DNA of 64,000 nucleotides from JAAYCU01 sp964401335 (GTDB lineage Bacteria > Planctomycetota > Phycisphaerae > UBA1845 > PWPN01). The DNA lies in the NCBI GenBank assembly GCA_964401335.1, contig CAYNYK010000001.1, positions 62,001-126,000 of the forward strand, in the 5' to 3' direction. Within the stretch, counting starts at the first letter, position 1. The number at the start of each line of letters is the position of its first letter. A program made the position numbers and the translations under genes. Of the stretch, positions 52,257 through 61,652 are shown piece by piece. The notes under the pieces are model-generated. The model ran no database searches. It saw nothing but the letters and a program-made list of their open reading frames with translations, and was not told where the DNA came from.

Positions 52257-52285
52257 TTGTCATCAGGCAAAATGTTTTGTAAAGC
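52257..52285 (+). promoter_or_regulatory. Possible promoter before res
   Basis: The 94-bp gap before res is AT-rich. TTGTCA (52257-52262) is followed after 17 bases by TAAAGC (52280-52285), a fair -35 and weak -10 match, about 40 bp before the ATG. An imperfect inverted repeat (ACAACATTTT and AAAATGTTTTGT) overlaps it. Res may therefore be transcribed independently of mod. Confidence 0.25.
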
Positions 52286-52327
52286 ATTGTAAGATAATGA
52301 GATAAGAGGAAGGACGGCAGGAAGGCC

Positions 52328-55300
52328 ATGACCCCAACCGCCACGGATATTCCGATTCAACCGGTCGAAAACCCGATTCTGTGCAGTCCGTACGAAGCGC
52401 CCGGAGTTCATTGGCAATACGACCGTGCGACGGGCGAGGCCAGCAAGATGGCGGGTCGCCGGCCGGCCCGGTACTGGTACAAAACGAAGGACCAGGCCAA
52501 GGGGCAGCTCATGTTGGAGCTGGCCGAAGGGGAAGATGACCTGGTTACCGTTAATCAGCTTCGCGAGGACATAGCCCGGTGGCGGGACAGTGGATGGGAA
52601 GGATCGACGCAAATCACGAAAGAGCTATTGCGGCACTGGTGGTCGGCGGAGCGGCCGCGACGGTTGTTTTTCTGCCAGCTTGAAGCAGCCGAGACGGTGA
52701 TCTATCTGGCGGAGATTCTACACAGCGGTAAGCGGCCACGGTTCAAGCCGGAGTTTCCCACAACCGACCTGGCCAAGTTGGTCGATAGCCCGGCGAACGC
52801 CGATCTACTACCGCTGATTCGCTACGGTTGCAAAATGGCCACGGGTTCGGGCAAAACGGTCGTCATGGCCATGCTGATCGCCTGGGCTTTCTGCAATCGC
52901 GGCCGCAACCCGGGCGATGAACGATTTCCGAACGGCGTGCTTGTATGTTGCCCGAACCTGACGGTCAACGAACGGTTGCAGGTATTGCGGCCGGAGCGAT
53001 CGGACAACTACTACGCGGAGTTCGACATCGTTCCGGTCAAACTGCGTCCGCTGATGCAAAACGGGAGGGTGCTGATCGTCAACTGGCACAAATTCGCGCC
53101 GCAGTCCGAGCATAGCGAGAACGGGCGAAGCTTCGCGGTGGTGAACAAGGGGGCGGAGACGGTGGAAGCTTTTGCCCGACGGACCCTCGGCGATTTGTTC
53201 GAGCGGATGCCGATCATGGTCTTGAACGACGAGGCCCATCACTGTTATCGCCCGGCGCCATTGGAAGAGAAGCTTACGGGAGAGGAAGCCCGACAAACAC
53301 AGGCCGACCGTGAAGAAGCGACGGTCTGGATCGAGGGGTTGGATAAGATCAACAATGCATGGGAGGAGCAGGCGAGCGGGCGGAGCAAACCGGGCATTCG
53401 CATGTGCGTGGACCTGTCCGCGACGCCGTTCTATATCAAAGGCAGTGGTTACGTGGAAGGCAGTCCGTTTCCGTGGCTGGTCAGCGATTTTGGGTTGGTG
53501 GACGCGATCGAGAGCGGCATCGTCAAGATTCCGCGTCTACCGGTCAGCGATACAACCGGGCGGCCGGAACCGGTTTACTTCAAGTTGTGGCAGACGATAC
53601 GTGACCGGTTGGAGCCGGCGGAATTTCTGCCGGGCAAGGCAAAGAAGCCGAAGCCGGATGTGGTGTTTCGCGAGGCCGAGCCGGCCCTCAAGCAACTGGC
53701 GGGCCAGTGGCTGGAGCGATTCAAGTACATTCAGGACGCCAAGCCGGGACAAGTGCAGGTTCCGCCGGTGTTGATCATCGTATGCGACAATGTTGATATC
53801 GCGGAAATTTTCTATCGGAAAATCAGCGGGGAGGAGCCGGTCGAGATCGTGACCGAAAAGGATCTGGCCGAGGTCGAGGACGACGAGGAAAACGGCGAAG
53901 AGATCGAAATCAAACCGCGTCGGGGATCGGGGGCGAAACCGAAAATATCATACGGGCATGGGGTTATCTTCCCGGAGTATCTGGCCAATTCGCCCGGCGT
54001 AAAACATACCATTCGTATCGATACGGACTTGCTGGCGAAAGCAGAGAGCGAGGACGGAAATAAATCGCGGAAGGATATGGCCGAGGACTTGCGCAAGGTC
54101 GTTGCGACGGTTGGCAAGCAAGGGCAACCTGGCGAGCAGGTTCGGTGCGTCGTTTCCGTGTCCATGTTGACCGAGGGGTGGGATGCGAACAATGTAACCC
54201 ATGTGTTGGGGGTCCGGGCGTTCGGCAGCCAGCTTTTGTGCGAACAAGTGGTCGGGCGTGGGTTGAGGCGAATGGATTATACGCCCACGGTGGACGCCCA
54301 AGGCAAAATCCTGCTGAGCGAGGAATACGTTGACGTGTACGGTATTCCATTCACGGTTATTCCGTTCAAAGGCCGACCGGTGAATAAAACACAGCCGGAC
54401 GATAAACCAAAGAACCACGTGCGAGCCATGCCGGAGCGAGCCCATCTGGAAATACGATTTCCCGTGGTCGAGGGTTATGCCTTTGCTTTGAAGAAAAACC
54501 TGATTCGGTGCGATATCGAGGCGATGGACCCGTTGGTCATCGAACCGAATCGTGAGCCGACGGCAACATTTCTGTCACCGACGGTCGGTTACCAAGAGGG
54601 CACGCCTGCGCAGGCCGGCCCGTTCGGGTTTATCGAACAGGATCGCGAGCAATACTACCGGGCGACGCATTTGCAGGCGATTAAGTTTCAGATAGCCCGG
54701 CTGGTGATTGCGCATCTGGTCGGCGCACAGGGCGGGCGGACCGACGCCCCGACGCGCGTATGGCACTTACGCTCACGCCATCAGCTTTTCCCGCAGGTTT
54801 TACGGTTCGTCGATGACTATGTGCGTCGAAAAGTGAATTTCCAGGAATCCGACCCTCGGGAACTTGGGTTGGAGAAATATGTCATGCGCATGGTTGGCTA
54901 TCTATGTGACGCGATTGTACCGGACGAGGCTGAGGGCGAGACGCCGCTCCTGCCGGTTCTCAACCGGTATAAGCCTTGGGGAACGACCGCGGAGGTGGAT
55001 TTCACGACGCTACGGCCTTGTCATGGTACGCAGCGGAGTCATATCAATCAGGTCGTGCTTGATACGCGCACCTGGGAAGCGAGCGCAACGTTCCAGCTTG
55101 AAGATTCGGAAGTCGTGGAGTGCTATGCGCGGAATGACCACCTCGGGCTGGTAATTCCCTACGAATTTCAGGGAGTTGAGCATTCCTACGAACCGGATTT
55201 CTTGGTGAGGCTGACCAACGGTGTAATGGTGGTGCTGGAAATCAAGGGATTTGAAGATGCCCAGACCAGCGCCAAACACAACGCGGCCAAACGTTGGGTC

Positions 55301-55402
55301 ACGGCGTTAAATAATGCGCGGGAGTATGGAACATGGCGTTTTCACGTTTGCAGGAATCCGCAGCATCTCAAGAAAAAACTTATCTGGCTGACCGAACAGT
55401 AA
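52328..55402 (+). CDS. Type III restriction-modification helicase-nuclease subunit (Res)
   Basis: This subunit translocates or switches on DNA using ATP and cuts it. It has 1024 residues. The SF2 helicase core has Walker A ATGSGKT at about residues 171-177, the Walker B/DEAH box DEAH at 301-304, motif III LSATPF and motifs V/VI SVSMLTEGWDANNVTHVLGV and CEQVVGRGLRR. The C-terminal nuclease has Asp957 (EPDFLV) and Glu971-x-Lys973 (LEIKG), the PD-(D/E)XK pattern. GAGGAAGG precedes the ATG. All catalytic residues look intact, so the system may be active. It pairs with mod upstream, with two extra genes between them. Confidence 0.93.
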   Translation: MTPTATDIPIQPVENPILCSPYEAPGVHWQYDRATGEASKMAGRRPARYWYKTKDQAKGQLMLELAEGEDDLVTVNQLREDIARWRDSGWEGSTQITKELLRHWWSAERPRRLFFCQLEAAETVIYLAEILHSGKRPRFKPEFPTTDLAKLVDSPANADLLPLIRYGCKMATGSGKTVVMAMLIAWAFCNRGRNPGDERFPNGVLVCCPNLTVNERLQVLRPERSDNYYAEFDIVPVKLRPLMQNGRVLIVNWHKFAPQSEHSENGRSFAVVNKGAETVEAFARRTLGDLFERMPIMVLNDEAHHCYRPAPLEEKLTGEEARQTQADREEATVWIEGLDKINNAWEEQASGRSKPGIRMCVDLSATPFYIKGSGYVEGSPFPWLVSDFGLVDAIESGIVKIPRLPVSDTTGRPEPVYFKLWQTIRDRLEPAEFLPGKAKKPKPDVVFREAEPALKQLAGQWLERFKYIQDAKPGQVQVPPVLIIVCDNVDIAEIFYRKISGEEPVEIVTEKDLAEVEDDEENGEEIEIKPRRGSGAKPKISYGHGVIFPEYLANSPGVKHTIRIDTDLLAKAESEDGNKSRKDMAEDLRKVVATVGKQGQPGEQVRCVVSVSMLTEGWDANNVTHVLGVRAFGSQLLCEQVVGRGLRRMDYTPTVDAQGKILLSEEYVDVYGIPFTVIPFKGRPVNKTQPDDKPKNHVRAMPERAHLEIRFPVVEGYAFALKKNLIRCDIEAMDPLVIEPNREPTATFLSPTVGYQEGTPAQAGPFGFIEQDREQYYRATHLQAIKFQIARLVIAHLVGAQGGRTDAPTRVWHLRSRHQLFPQVLRFVDDYVRRKVNFQESDPRELGLEKYVMRMVGYLCDAIVPDEAEGETPLLPVLNRYKPWGTTAEVDFTTLRPCHGTQRSHINQVVLDTRTWEASATFQLEDSEVVECYARNDHLGLVIPYEFQGVEHSYEPDFLVRLTNGVMVVLEIKGFEDAQTSAKHNAAKRWVTALNNAREYGTWRFHVCRNPQHLKKKLIWLTEQ

Positions 55403-55773
55403 AAACAGGCAGCATAGAAAACATCAAGATAAACCGACATGGAATTGCGGGTTCAAGAGTCGTGCAAGAGGTAATCATCAGGAGAGAACAGGAAATCTGT
55501 GAGAAGGATGGACAGCCGGACGAAACCCCGTTGGGGTATTGGTTGTGGCGGGGGGGGGGGGGGTGGACGAAACTATGAAGGCGAAATGCGGAACGATTAA
55601 GANNNNNNNNNNATCAGAGCTTCAAAACCCGCCGCCTCAAATAGGCCCCGGCCCCCCCCCCCCCCCACCCCCGGGGGGCCCTGCGCTGCGGGGGGGGGGG
55701 GGCGCGGCACGAAAGGATGAAGGCGAAAGGCGGAAGGATGAAGAGTGGACGAAACGCCGTTGGGGTGTTGGGT
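55403..55773. other. 371-bp low-quality spacer with homopolymers and an assembly gap
   Basis: No gene is supported. The segment holds G14 at 55550-55563, the 10-N gap, C15 at 55652-55666 and G13 at 55690-55702. Two related stretches around GGACGAAACCCCGTTGGGG (55517 and 55754) flank the gap, which suggests an unresolved repeat. The extreme homopolymers are probably assembly or sequencing artefacts. Confidence 0.7.
55603..55612. other. Assembly gap (10 N)
   Basis: Ten N bases of unknown real length in a repeat-rich, homopolymer-rich spacer after the res gene. The order of the two sides (restriction island and heparinase locus) depends on this join. Confidence 0.99.
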
Positions 55774-57889
55774 TTAGGGTATCGGGTTTGGAATAGCGGG
55801 TTTGGGATTTCGGGTGAGTGCGGGGGCGGCGTTGGGTGACAGGCTCAGGTGGTCGACGATGGTGCCGTGACGAATTTCGAGGGCGTTCGGGAGGGTGGTG
55901 GCGGACAGGTCCACAACCTTCTTAAACGGCATCAGGACCGTGTGAAATGTCGCGGACTGGCCGGTCTGGCGAGCGATGAGGATCGGTATCATGCGTGCGC
56001 CGCTTACGGCCGGGCAGAGGCCGCGTATCGGCGCGATCGCTTCGCCGATTATGACCACCGCCAGGCCGTTATCATTGTTGGTCCAGCGGGCTTCAACCGT
56101 GCGGCGGGGCGCGGCGATGTGGAGATCCTTGATCCATTTGCACGGCGGTTCAACGTGAACTCCGGTGTCGCCGTCATCAGACAGCGACAGTTCCCCCCTC
56201 GGCGTGCAGGTAGAAGTCATAGGTATGCGCCGCCGTGCCGGTCAATTCATCAACCACAACGAAGTAATCATGTACCCGGATGACCGTGCGCGTGTGGGTC
56301 ACGCCCGGGTAGGCTTCCGTCGTGAATGACCGTGCGGCCTCGATATCCGCATGGCCTAGCCAAAGCTCGATGTTGTGCTCGTTCGTGCGTTTCTGGTTCT
56401 GGTTATCGACGATGATCGTGTTGTGGCTGAAGGTCGAGGTGTACCACGGCAGGATCGGCGCGCCATAGCCGACCGTGCCGTAGTCGGCGACCCATAGCGT
56501 GTCGTTGGCGTAGAGCGTGATACCCATTTTGTCGAGTTGCCCGTGGCCGAGGAAGCGGCCGTAATCGAAGGTCAACATCGCCCCGTTCGCGGAACGCAGG
56601 ATGCAGATGCCCAGCACGGGGAAATGGCTCGACGACGCGGACCATGTTGGTACGTCCGTCGGCATGGCTGCGCCGAACAGGAACGCATAGAGACCGCTGC
56701 GCGGCGGCACGTCGCTGTCCGCGACGGAACCGGCGGGCACCGCACCCGGCCGATATCCGTTCGCGAGCACGTAGGCGAACAGCGGTTCCTTGAAGCGGTG
56801 GTACGCCAGCTCATAGAGGTCTGCCGGGAGAAACGACTCGAACCAGCCGTCATTGATGGCCGGCAGCCGCAGGTCGGGATAAGCGTAGTGCAGCGGAGCG
56901 GTGAACATGCTCATCAGCGATTTGCCCGGCTTGCCTTTCCTGCGATACAGGTCGGTGCCCGTATGCCATGCGGCCTCGGCGAAAGCCACGAACGCCCGCA
57001 GCGGAAAGAAATGATAGGTATGCACCGATTCGGGCCAGAGCCCGTCATCACCGAGCTGCTCGCGGATCTGTTGCTCGAAATGTTCGGTGGCCCAGTCGAT
57101 CAGGTCGGGGGCCTGGACGGTGTAGCCGACGACGCCGACGGCGGACAGGTGCCACGAGCCCCAATTGCCGCCGGTGCCGCAGCGGCCGATGCCTTCGGCG
57201 GCGCTGCGCAGGAACGCTTCGATCGTCCCGCGTTGCGCGGTTGTCAGGGTGTCGTGGATCAGGTCATAGGCCTGCGCGAGCGGGATAATCCACATGGCCT
57301 CGCACAGGGATTGATACAGGATGCCGCCGGTGGTTGCGTTGGTGTGCGGGTCGGGATAGGCCTCGGCGTATTTCGACAGGATTTCCGCGGCTTTGGCGGC
57401 GTACTCCGGTTTGGTTTCGATGGCCGCGACCAGGGCCAAGTCACACGCGGCCTGGGCCAGCCACATGTGCGCCTCCCTCCGCAACGCGTCCTCGTAGCGT
57501 GGCCCTTCGTAGGAGCGGCCGCACTTCGGGCATCGGTACGGGCCGGGCACGAACCGCTGATCGGTCGGCATTTCGAGCCGGTCGCCGTCGTCGCAGAAGA
57601 AGTGGTGGTAATGGCCGCCGCGAGCGGGAATCTCGATTTCGCGCTTCAGCCAAAGGTCGGCGTTCCAGCGCGTTCCGAAGCCGGCGCTCACGGTCCTGAT
57701 TTTCCGCGGCATGTGGTACAGGTCGGCTTTCCAGCCGGGCTTTCCGAGTGCTTCGCGCAGGTCCGCGAGTTCCCGCGCGTCGATCAAGACGTACGGCCGT
57801 TCGGGGAAACGGACCGGTTGCGTTTCCTGCGCCGAACAGTATGTGGCGACTTGCACAAGGATAAGCCCCACTGCTCGTAGGGTTGTCAT
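55774..57889 (-). CDS. Heparinase II/III-family polysaccharide lyase-like protein, frameshifted near the C-terminus
   Basis: An exported enzyme of about 700 residues. The signal (MTTLRAVGLILVQVATYCSA) is followed by the alpha/alpha-toroid of heparinase II/III and alginate lyases (AAKAAEILSKYAEAYPD, GNWGSWHLSAVGVVGYTVQ, DGLWPESVHTYHFFPLRAFVAFAEAAWH). A beta-sandwich part follows, with MLTFDYGRFLGHGQLDKMGITLYAND and TFSHNTIIVDNQNQ, which contains the His/Tyr residues typical of the site. The last ~135 residues are in another frame. The shift is at a C6 run (56193-56198), where one base fewer restores HAEGGELSLSDDGD. Probably one intact gene with a homopolymer error. The acidic glycan substrate is unknown. 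Confidence 0.8.
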
Positions 57890-58002
57890 GATGACCTCGC
57901 GTCTTGTGTGGCCGTGACCGATTTACGACGTTGCTCGCATCCTTGAAATCTCCCCATTATAGCCACTGTTAATGCCAACGAAATCTTCGACCGATGCTAC
58001 CC

Positions 58003-58080
58003 GCTCGCCCCGGCGGAGCATGGCTCGCCTCGGCGGAGCATAGCTCGCCCCGGCGGAGCATGGCTCGCCCCGACGAGTAA
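58003..58080. repeat. 20-bp tandem repeat, about 3.9 copies
   Basis: Head-to-tail units of GCTCGCCCCGGCGGAGCATG at 58003, 58023 and 58043, with a partial unit from 58063. The second unit differs by two bases. Each unit is itself partly palindromic (CTCGCC / GGCGGAG). No spacers, so not a CRISPR. It lies between the divergent heparinase-like and GH-like genes. Confidence 0.85.
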
Positions 58081-58096
58081 ATGGGGCCTTCCATTG

Positions 58097-58120
58097 GTAA
58101 TCACTAGACGATGTATCTCC
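58097..58120. promoter_or_regulatory. Shared 24-base motif (copy 2)
   Basis: Matches 21 of 24 bases of 47121-47144, with the identical core CGATGTATCTCC. Here it is in the divergent promoter region of two glycan-type genes. A common regulator site is a reasonable guess. Confidence 0.35.
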
Positions 58121-58274
58121 GTCATGGATTAAAGGCCCGGTAGTCCTTGACATTCTCCGGCACCGACATAGAGTGATTTGCCCGGAGTGGGGATATTGTC
58201 TTGGAGCATACCGTTGGTGGTTGGTATGCGGTGATGCTGCGTGTCATGCGCGGGTAGTTGGGAGATAGCCGGAT

Positions 58275-61200
58275 ATGTTCAGAGCTTTGTTCTTTCGTCA
58301 TGGTCAATGGGTTCTGTTGGTCATCATGTGTACGCTGATAAATCACTCCGATGCCCAACAGAAGGCTACGCCCGCGGCCGCGGCGACCCGCTCGATTTTT
58401 GAGGACACCTTGGCGCAAGCCGGGCAGAGCATGACCAAGGGCGAAGTTGATCCCGCCAAACCGGCACATCAACGGAGGGACAAGGGTAACATTGCCTTGC
58501 TCAACGGCGACTGGGGCGGGCAGGACCGATTGGTGATCGATACGCTGGCGGCCGCCCTGCGAAAGAAAGGTTGCGGCGTTACGATGATTGACGCCGATGC
58601 GTTCCTCAATCCGCAAATGGTTACGCCCGAACGGTTTGACCTGTTTGTGGTCACCGGCGGCCGACAACTGCCTGTCGAGTTGGCGGGGACGCTCAAACGT
58701 TACCTCGATAATCGCGGCCACCTACTCGTGCTCGGCACGCCGCTGTTCGCCGAACCGCATTTTCGACTTGCCGGTCGCTGGACGACCGCCGGCGAGATCG
58801 AGGCTCGGCTGAACGCCATGCCGACGGCCAGGATGCTTTATGACTTCGAGTCCGGCGGCTTGGAGGCGTGGTCGCGCGAAAGTAATGATCCGAGCAGCCC
58901 CGTTACATTGGATATCGCCGACGAGGGTGCCGCCGGTTCAAAGCGAGCCATGCATGTCAAGATCACTAATCTGACCAATTGGGAGACCTTCGCGAGCCCC
59001 GCGCTGGCTCAGGATGCGGTGCCCCCGGACCACTCGATGACCTGTTTCTGGGCGAAGGGCGGACCGCGAACCACGCGTTTGGCCGTCGGATGGAAGGAAC
59101 GCGACGGCAGCCGCTGGATCGCGACGGTGCCGCTGACCACGCAATGGCGGTATTACGTACTCCCGCCGGGGCACTTTCCTTACTGGCACGATAGCGCGAC
59201 CGGCGACAAACGCGGTAAAGGGGGCGACCGGGTCAATCCCGCAAACGGCGGGTCGATCCGATTCGGCCTGGCCCTTTCGCATACCGGCCCGCAATTCGGA
59301 GATCATGAGTTCTGGATTGATCAGGTTGGCGTGGCGCCTAACTTGCCGGGCGAGATGACCGAGCCGCCACCGGTGGATTTCGCCGTGACCGACCTGCTTT
59401 GGCCGGCCTACAAGTGTTATTTGACTGAGGAAATCGGCCAAATCCGTCCTAACGGGATGCAGGCGATGATTGGCGATCGCGACCTGCCCATCGCGCAGCG
59501 CCTCTGTTGTCCCCACCAGCGGCCGCAGGGTACGGGGTTCAATAAGGGTCGCGCATGGCGAATGATTACGGTGGTTGAGGCCCTCGGCAGTGATCGCGCT
59601 TTTCGCGGGCCGGCTTTGGCTATGTTGATCAATCAACCTTCGCAGGGTCGCGCCCATGCCTGGGCGACACTTGGTTCCGAAGATGCAACCTTTTTGACTG
59701 CGCCGGAGACGGTCGATGTCCTTGTTGACGTGGCCGAACGGATGATAGAAGGTCTTTTCCTGCTCGAAGGCGGTAGCGAGTACTACACCTACTTTCAGGG
59801 CGAGAAGGTCCGACTGGGAGCACGGGTGGTCAATACCCGCCGCGAGGGTCAAGAGGAGATCAACCTTCGCTTTCGGATTACCGCGGGTGCAGACGAGGTC
59901 TTCACCCAAACGACCTCGATTACCGCACGCGCAGGCGACCCGCCGGCCGTCTTCGAGTGTACATGGGGACCGGAGAGACTCGATCCCGCCGGTTACACCG
60001 TCGTGGTGGAGTTGGTTCGCGGCGAGCAGGTCATCGACCGCGTGGTTCATGAGCTGGGGGTGTGGGAGCCGAAGGCCAGTCCGCAATTCGTGGAGGCTCG
60101 CGACGGCGATTTTTATCTGGATGGCCGTAAGTGGTATGCCTTCGGCGTGAACCATATGCCCTCCAGCGGCATCGGCTTCGAGGATAAACTCTACTTTGAG
60201 CAATATTTGAGCGACCGGAGCTACGATCCGGATATCTTCGATCGCGAGTTAGGCCGCATCAGGGCGATGGGCATGAATATGGTCAGTGCTTTCATCTACC
60301 ACGGGATGAACGCCGACCGGAATCTGGTCGATTACCTCCGTCGCTGTGAAAAACATGGTCTAAAAGTAAATCTCTCGCTTCGACCGGGTACGCCGATGGA
60401 CTTTGCGTGGCCCAATATTCGCCAGATGATCGTGGACAATCGCCTGGCCGAGAATGACACGGTGTTTGCTTATGATCTGGCATGGGAACCGTTCATTGGT
60501 CGCCATGCGGAACGGACGCGGTGGGACCCACAGTGGGGCGAGTGGGTAAAGCAGCGCTACGGTTCGATCGAAAATGCCGAGCAGACCTGGTCATTCGCGG
60601 CGCCGCGCAACAAGGATGGGCATATAACCAACCCGACCGATGCCCAATGCGGTGCCGACGGCCCCTGGCGCAAGCAGGTTGCCGATTACCGCCGTTTTAT
60701 CGACGAACTGGTGGATCGGCATTACCGCGAGGCCCGGCGGCTGGTGCGTAGCGTGGATCCGAACCACCTCGTCAGCTTCCGGATGACGATGGCCGGTGAT
60801 CCGACGTTAAATCAATCGATCAACATGCCCTACGATTTTCGTAGTTTGATCAACGGGGTGGATATCTTCGAGCCCGAGGGTTACGGGCGTCTTGGGGATT
60901 GGGAGCGAATCCGGCCGGGGCTGTTTACGGTCGCTTACGCCCGGGCGGTCGATCCGACCAAGCCGGTGATGTGGGCCGAATTCGGCATGAGCGCATGGGA
61001 TCGCGACGCCATGGAGAGCAGTTCGACCAGGTTGGAGTCCGTCGGCCGATTCTACGAGGACTTCCTCAAGATGGTGATGCAGAGCGGGGCGAACGGGGCG
61101 GTCTCCTGGTGGTATCCCGGCGGCTTTCGGGTAAACGAGAACAGCGATTACGGGATCATCAACTGCGACGGGACCGACCGACCGGCCACCAAGGTCATCC

Positions 61201-61385
61201 GTGAGTTCGCCCCCCGGATAACCCGCCCGCGCGAGATTCCCAAGCCTGACGTGTGGATCGAATATGACCCCGATCATCCGGCGGGGATCGAGGGAATCTA
61301 TAAGCAGGTAGGAACGCAATTCTGGGAGGTCATCGACGCGGGTAAGATCCCCGGCTTGCGGGCGAAAAAGGCCAACCGGCCGTAA
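58275..61385 (+). CDS. Large secreted glycoside-hydrolase-like protein (GH5/GH42-type barrel) with amidotransferase-like N-terminus
   Basis: A 1036-residue exported protein. The signal ends around HSDAQQ. Residues ~70-160 look like a class-I glutamine amidotransferase-type fold (GNIALLNGDWGG, RFDLFVVTGGRQLP, YLDNRGHLLVLGTPLF), as in beta-galactosidase trimerisation domains. A jelly-roll-like part (~185-345) and a beta-sandwich (~495-610) follow. The C-terminal TIM barrel (~620-1000) has Glu738 in DLAWEPF (probable acid/base) and Glu902 in VMWAEFGMS (probable nucleophile), as in clan GH-A. GGGAG lies about 10 bases upstream of the ATG. The substrate is unknown. It is divergent from the lyase-like gene. 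Confidence 0.7.
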   Translation: MFRALFFRHGQWVLLVIMCTLINHSDAQQKATPAAAATRSIFEDTLAQAGQSMTKGEVDPAKPAHQRRDKGNIALLNGDWGGQDRLVIDTLAAALRKKGCGVTMIDADAFLNPQMVTPERFDLFVVTGGRQLPVELAGTLKRYLDNRGHLLVLGTPLFAEPHFRLAGRWTTAGEIEARLNAMPTARMLYDFESGGLEAWSRESNDPSSPVTLDIADEGAAGSKRAMHVKITNLTNWETFASPALAQDAVPPDHSMTCFWAKGGPRTTRLAVGWKERDGSRWIATVPLTTQWRYYVLPPGHFPYWHDSATGDKRGKGGDRVNPANGGSIRFGLALSHTGPQFGDHEFWIDQVGVAPNLPGEMTEPPPVDFAVTDLLWPAYKCYLTEEIGQIRPNGMQAMIGDRDLPIAQRLCCPHQRPQGTGFNKGRAWRMITVVEALGSDRAFRGPALAMLINQPSQGRAHAWATLGSEDATFLTAPETVDVLVDVAERMIEGLFLLEGGSEYYTYFQGEKVRLGARVVNTRREGQEEINLRFRITAGADEVFTQTTSITARAGDPPAVFECTWGPERLDPAGYTVVVELVRGEQVIDRVVHELGVWEPKASPQFVEARDGDFYLDGRKWYAFGVNHMPSSGIGFEDKLYFEQYLSDRSYDPDIFDRELGRIRAMGMNMVSAFIYHGMNADRNLVDYLRRCEKHGLKVNLSLRPGTPMDFAWPNIRQMIVDNRLAENDTVFAYDLAWEPFIGRHAERTRWDPQWGEWVKQRYGSIENAEQTWSFAAPRNKDGHITNPTDAQCGADGPWRKQVADYRRFIDELVDRHYREARRLVRSVDPNHLVSFRMTMAGDPTLNQSINMPYDFRSLINGVDIFEPEGYGRLGDWERIRPGLFTVAYARAVDPTKPVMWAEFGMSAWDRDAMESSSTRLESVGRFYEDFLKMVMQSGANGAVSWWYPGGFRVNENSDYGIINCDGTDRPATKVIREFAPRITRPREIPKPDVWIEYDPDHPAGIEGIYKQVGTQFWEVIDAGKIPGLRAKKANRP

Positions 61386-61652
61386 AGCGACTGGTCTACA
61401 GATCCGCCCGTGGCGGAGAAATCCCCTGAAGGGACCTACTGCTCCGTGATGATCTTACGCAATCCGAATCGTTCCGTGTCGGTCCCCTCTGCGCCCGGCG
61501 GGTAGCCTTGCCGATGCTTTTTCCCGAATCGCACCTTATAATCCTTCATGGACGTGCCGCCCAAAGCCGGGGCCGCGACGGAGTCCGCGGAACCGGATGG
61601 ATTGTCTGGCGGCACGAAAGGCAAGTCAAGGTTCATTCGGAAAGGGAATGGT

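Larger units (their letters stand above)
57890..58274. other. 385-bp divergent spacer with tandem repeat and shared motif
   Basis: No gene is supported. The spacer separates the minus-strand heparinase-like gene from the plus-strand GH-like gene, so it should hold promoters for both. It contains a 20-bp tandem repeat (58003-58080) and the second copy of the motif at 47121. Confidence 0.6.

Noticed and set aside
57923..58153. Minus-strand frame over the 20-bp repeats
   Set aside because: Its sequence is mostly the repeat read as protein and it has no conserved features.
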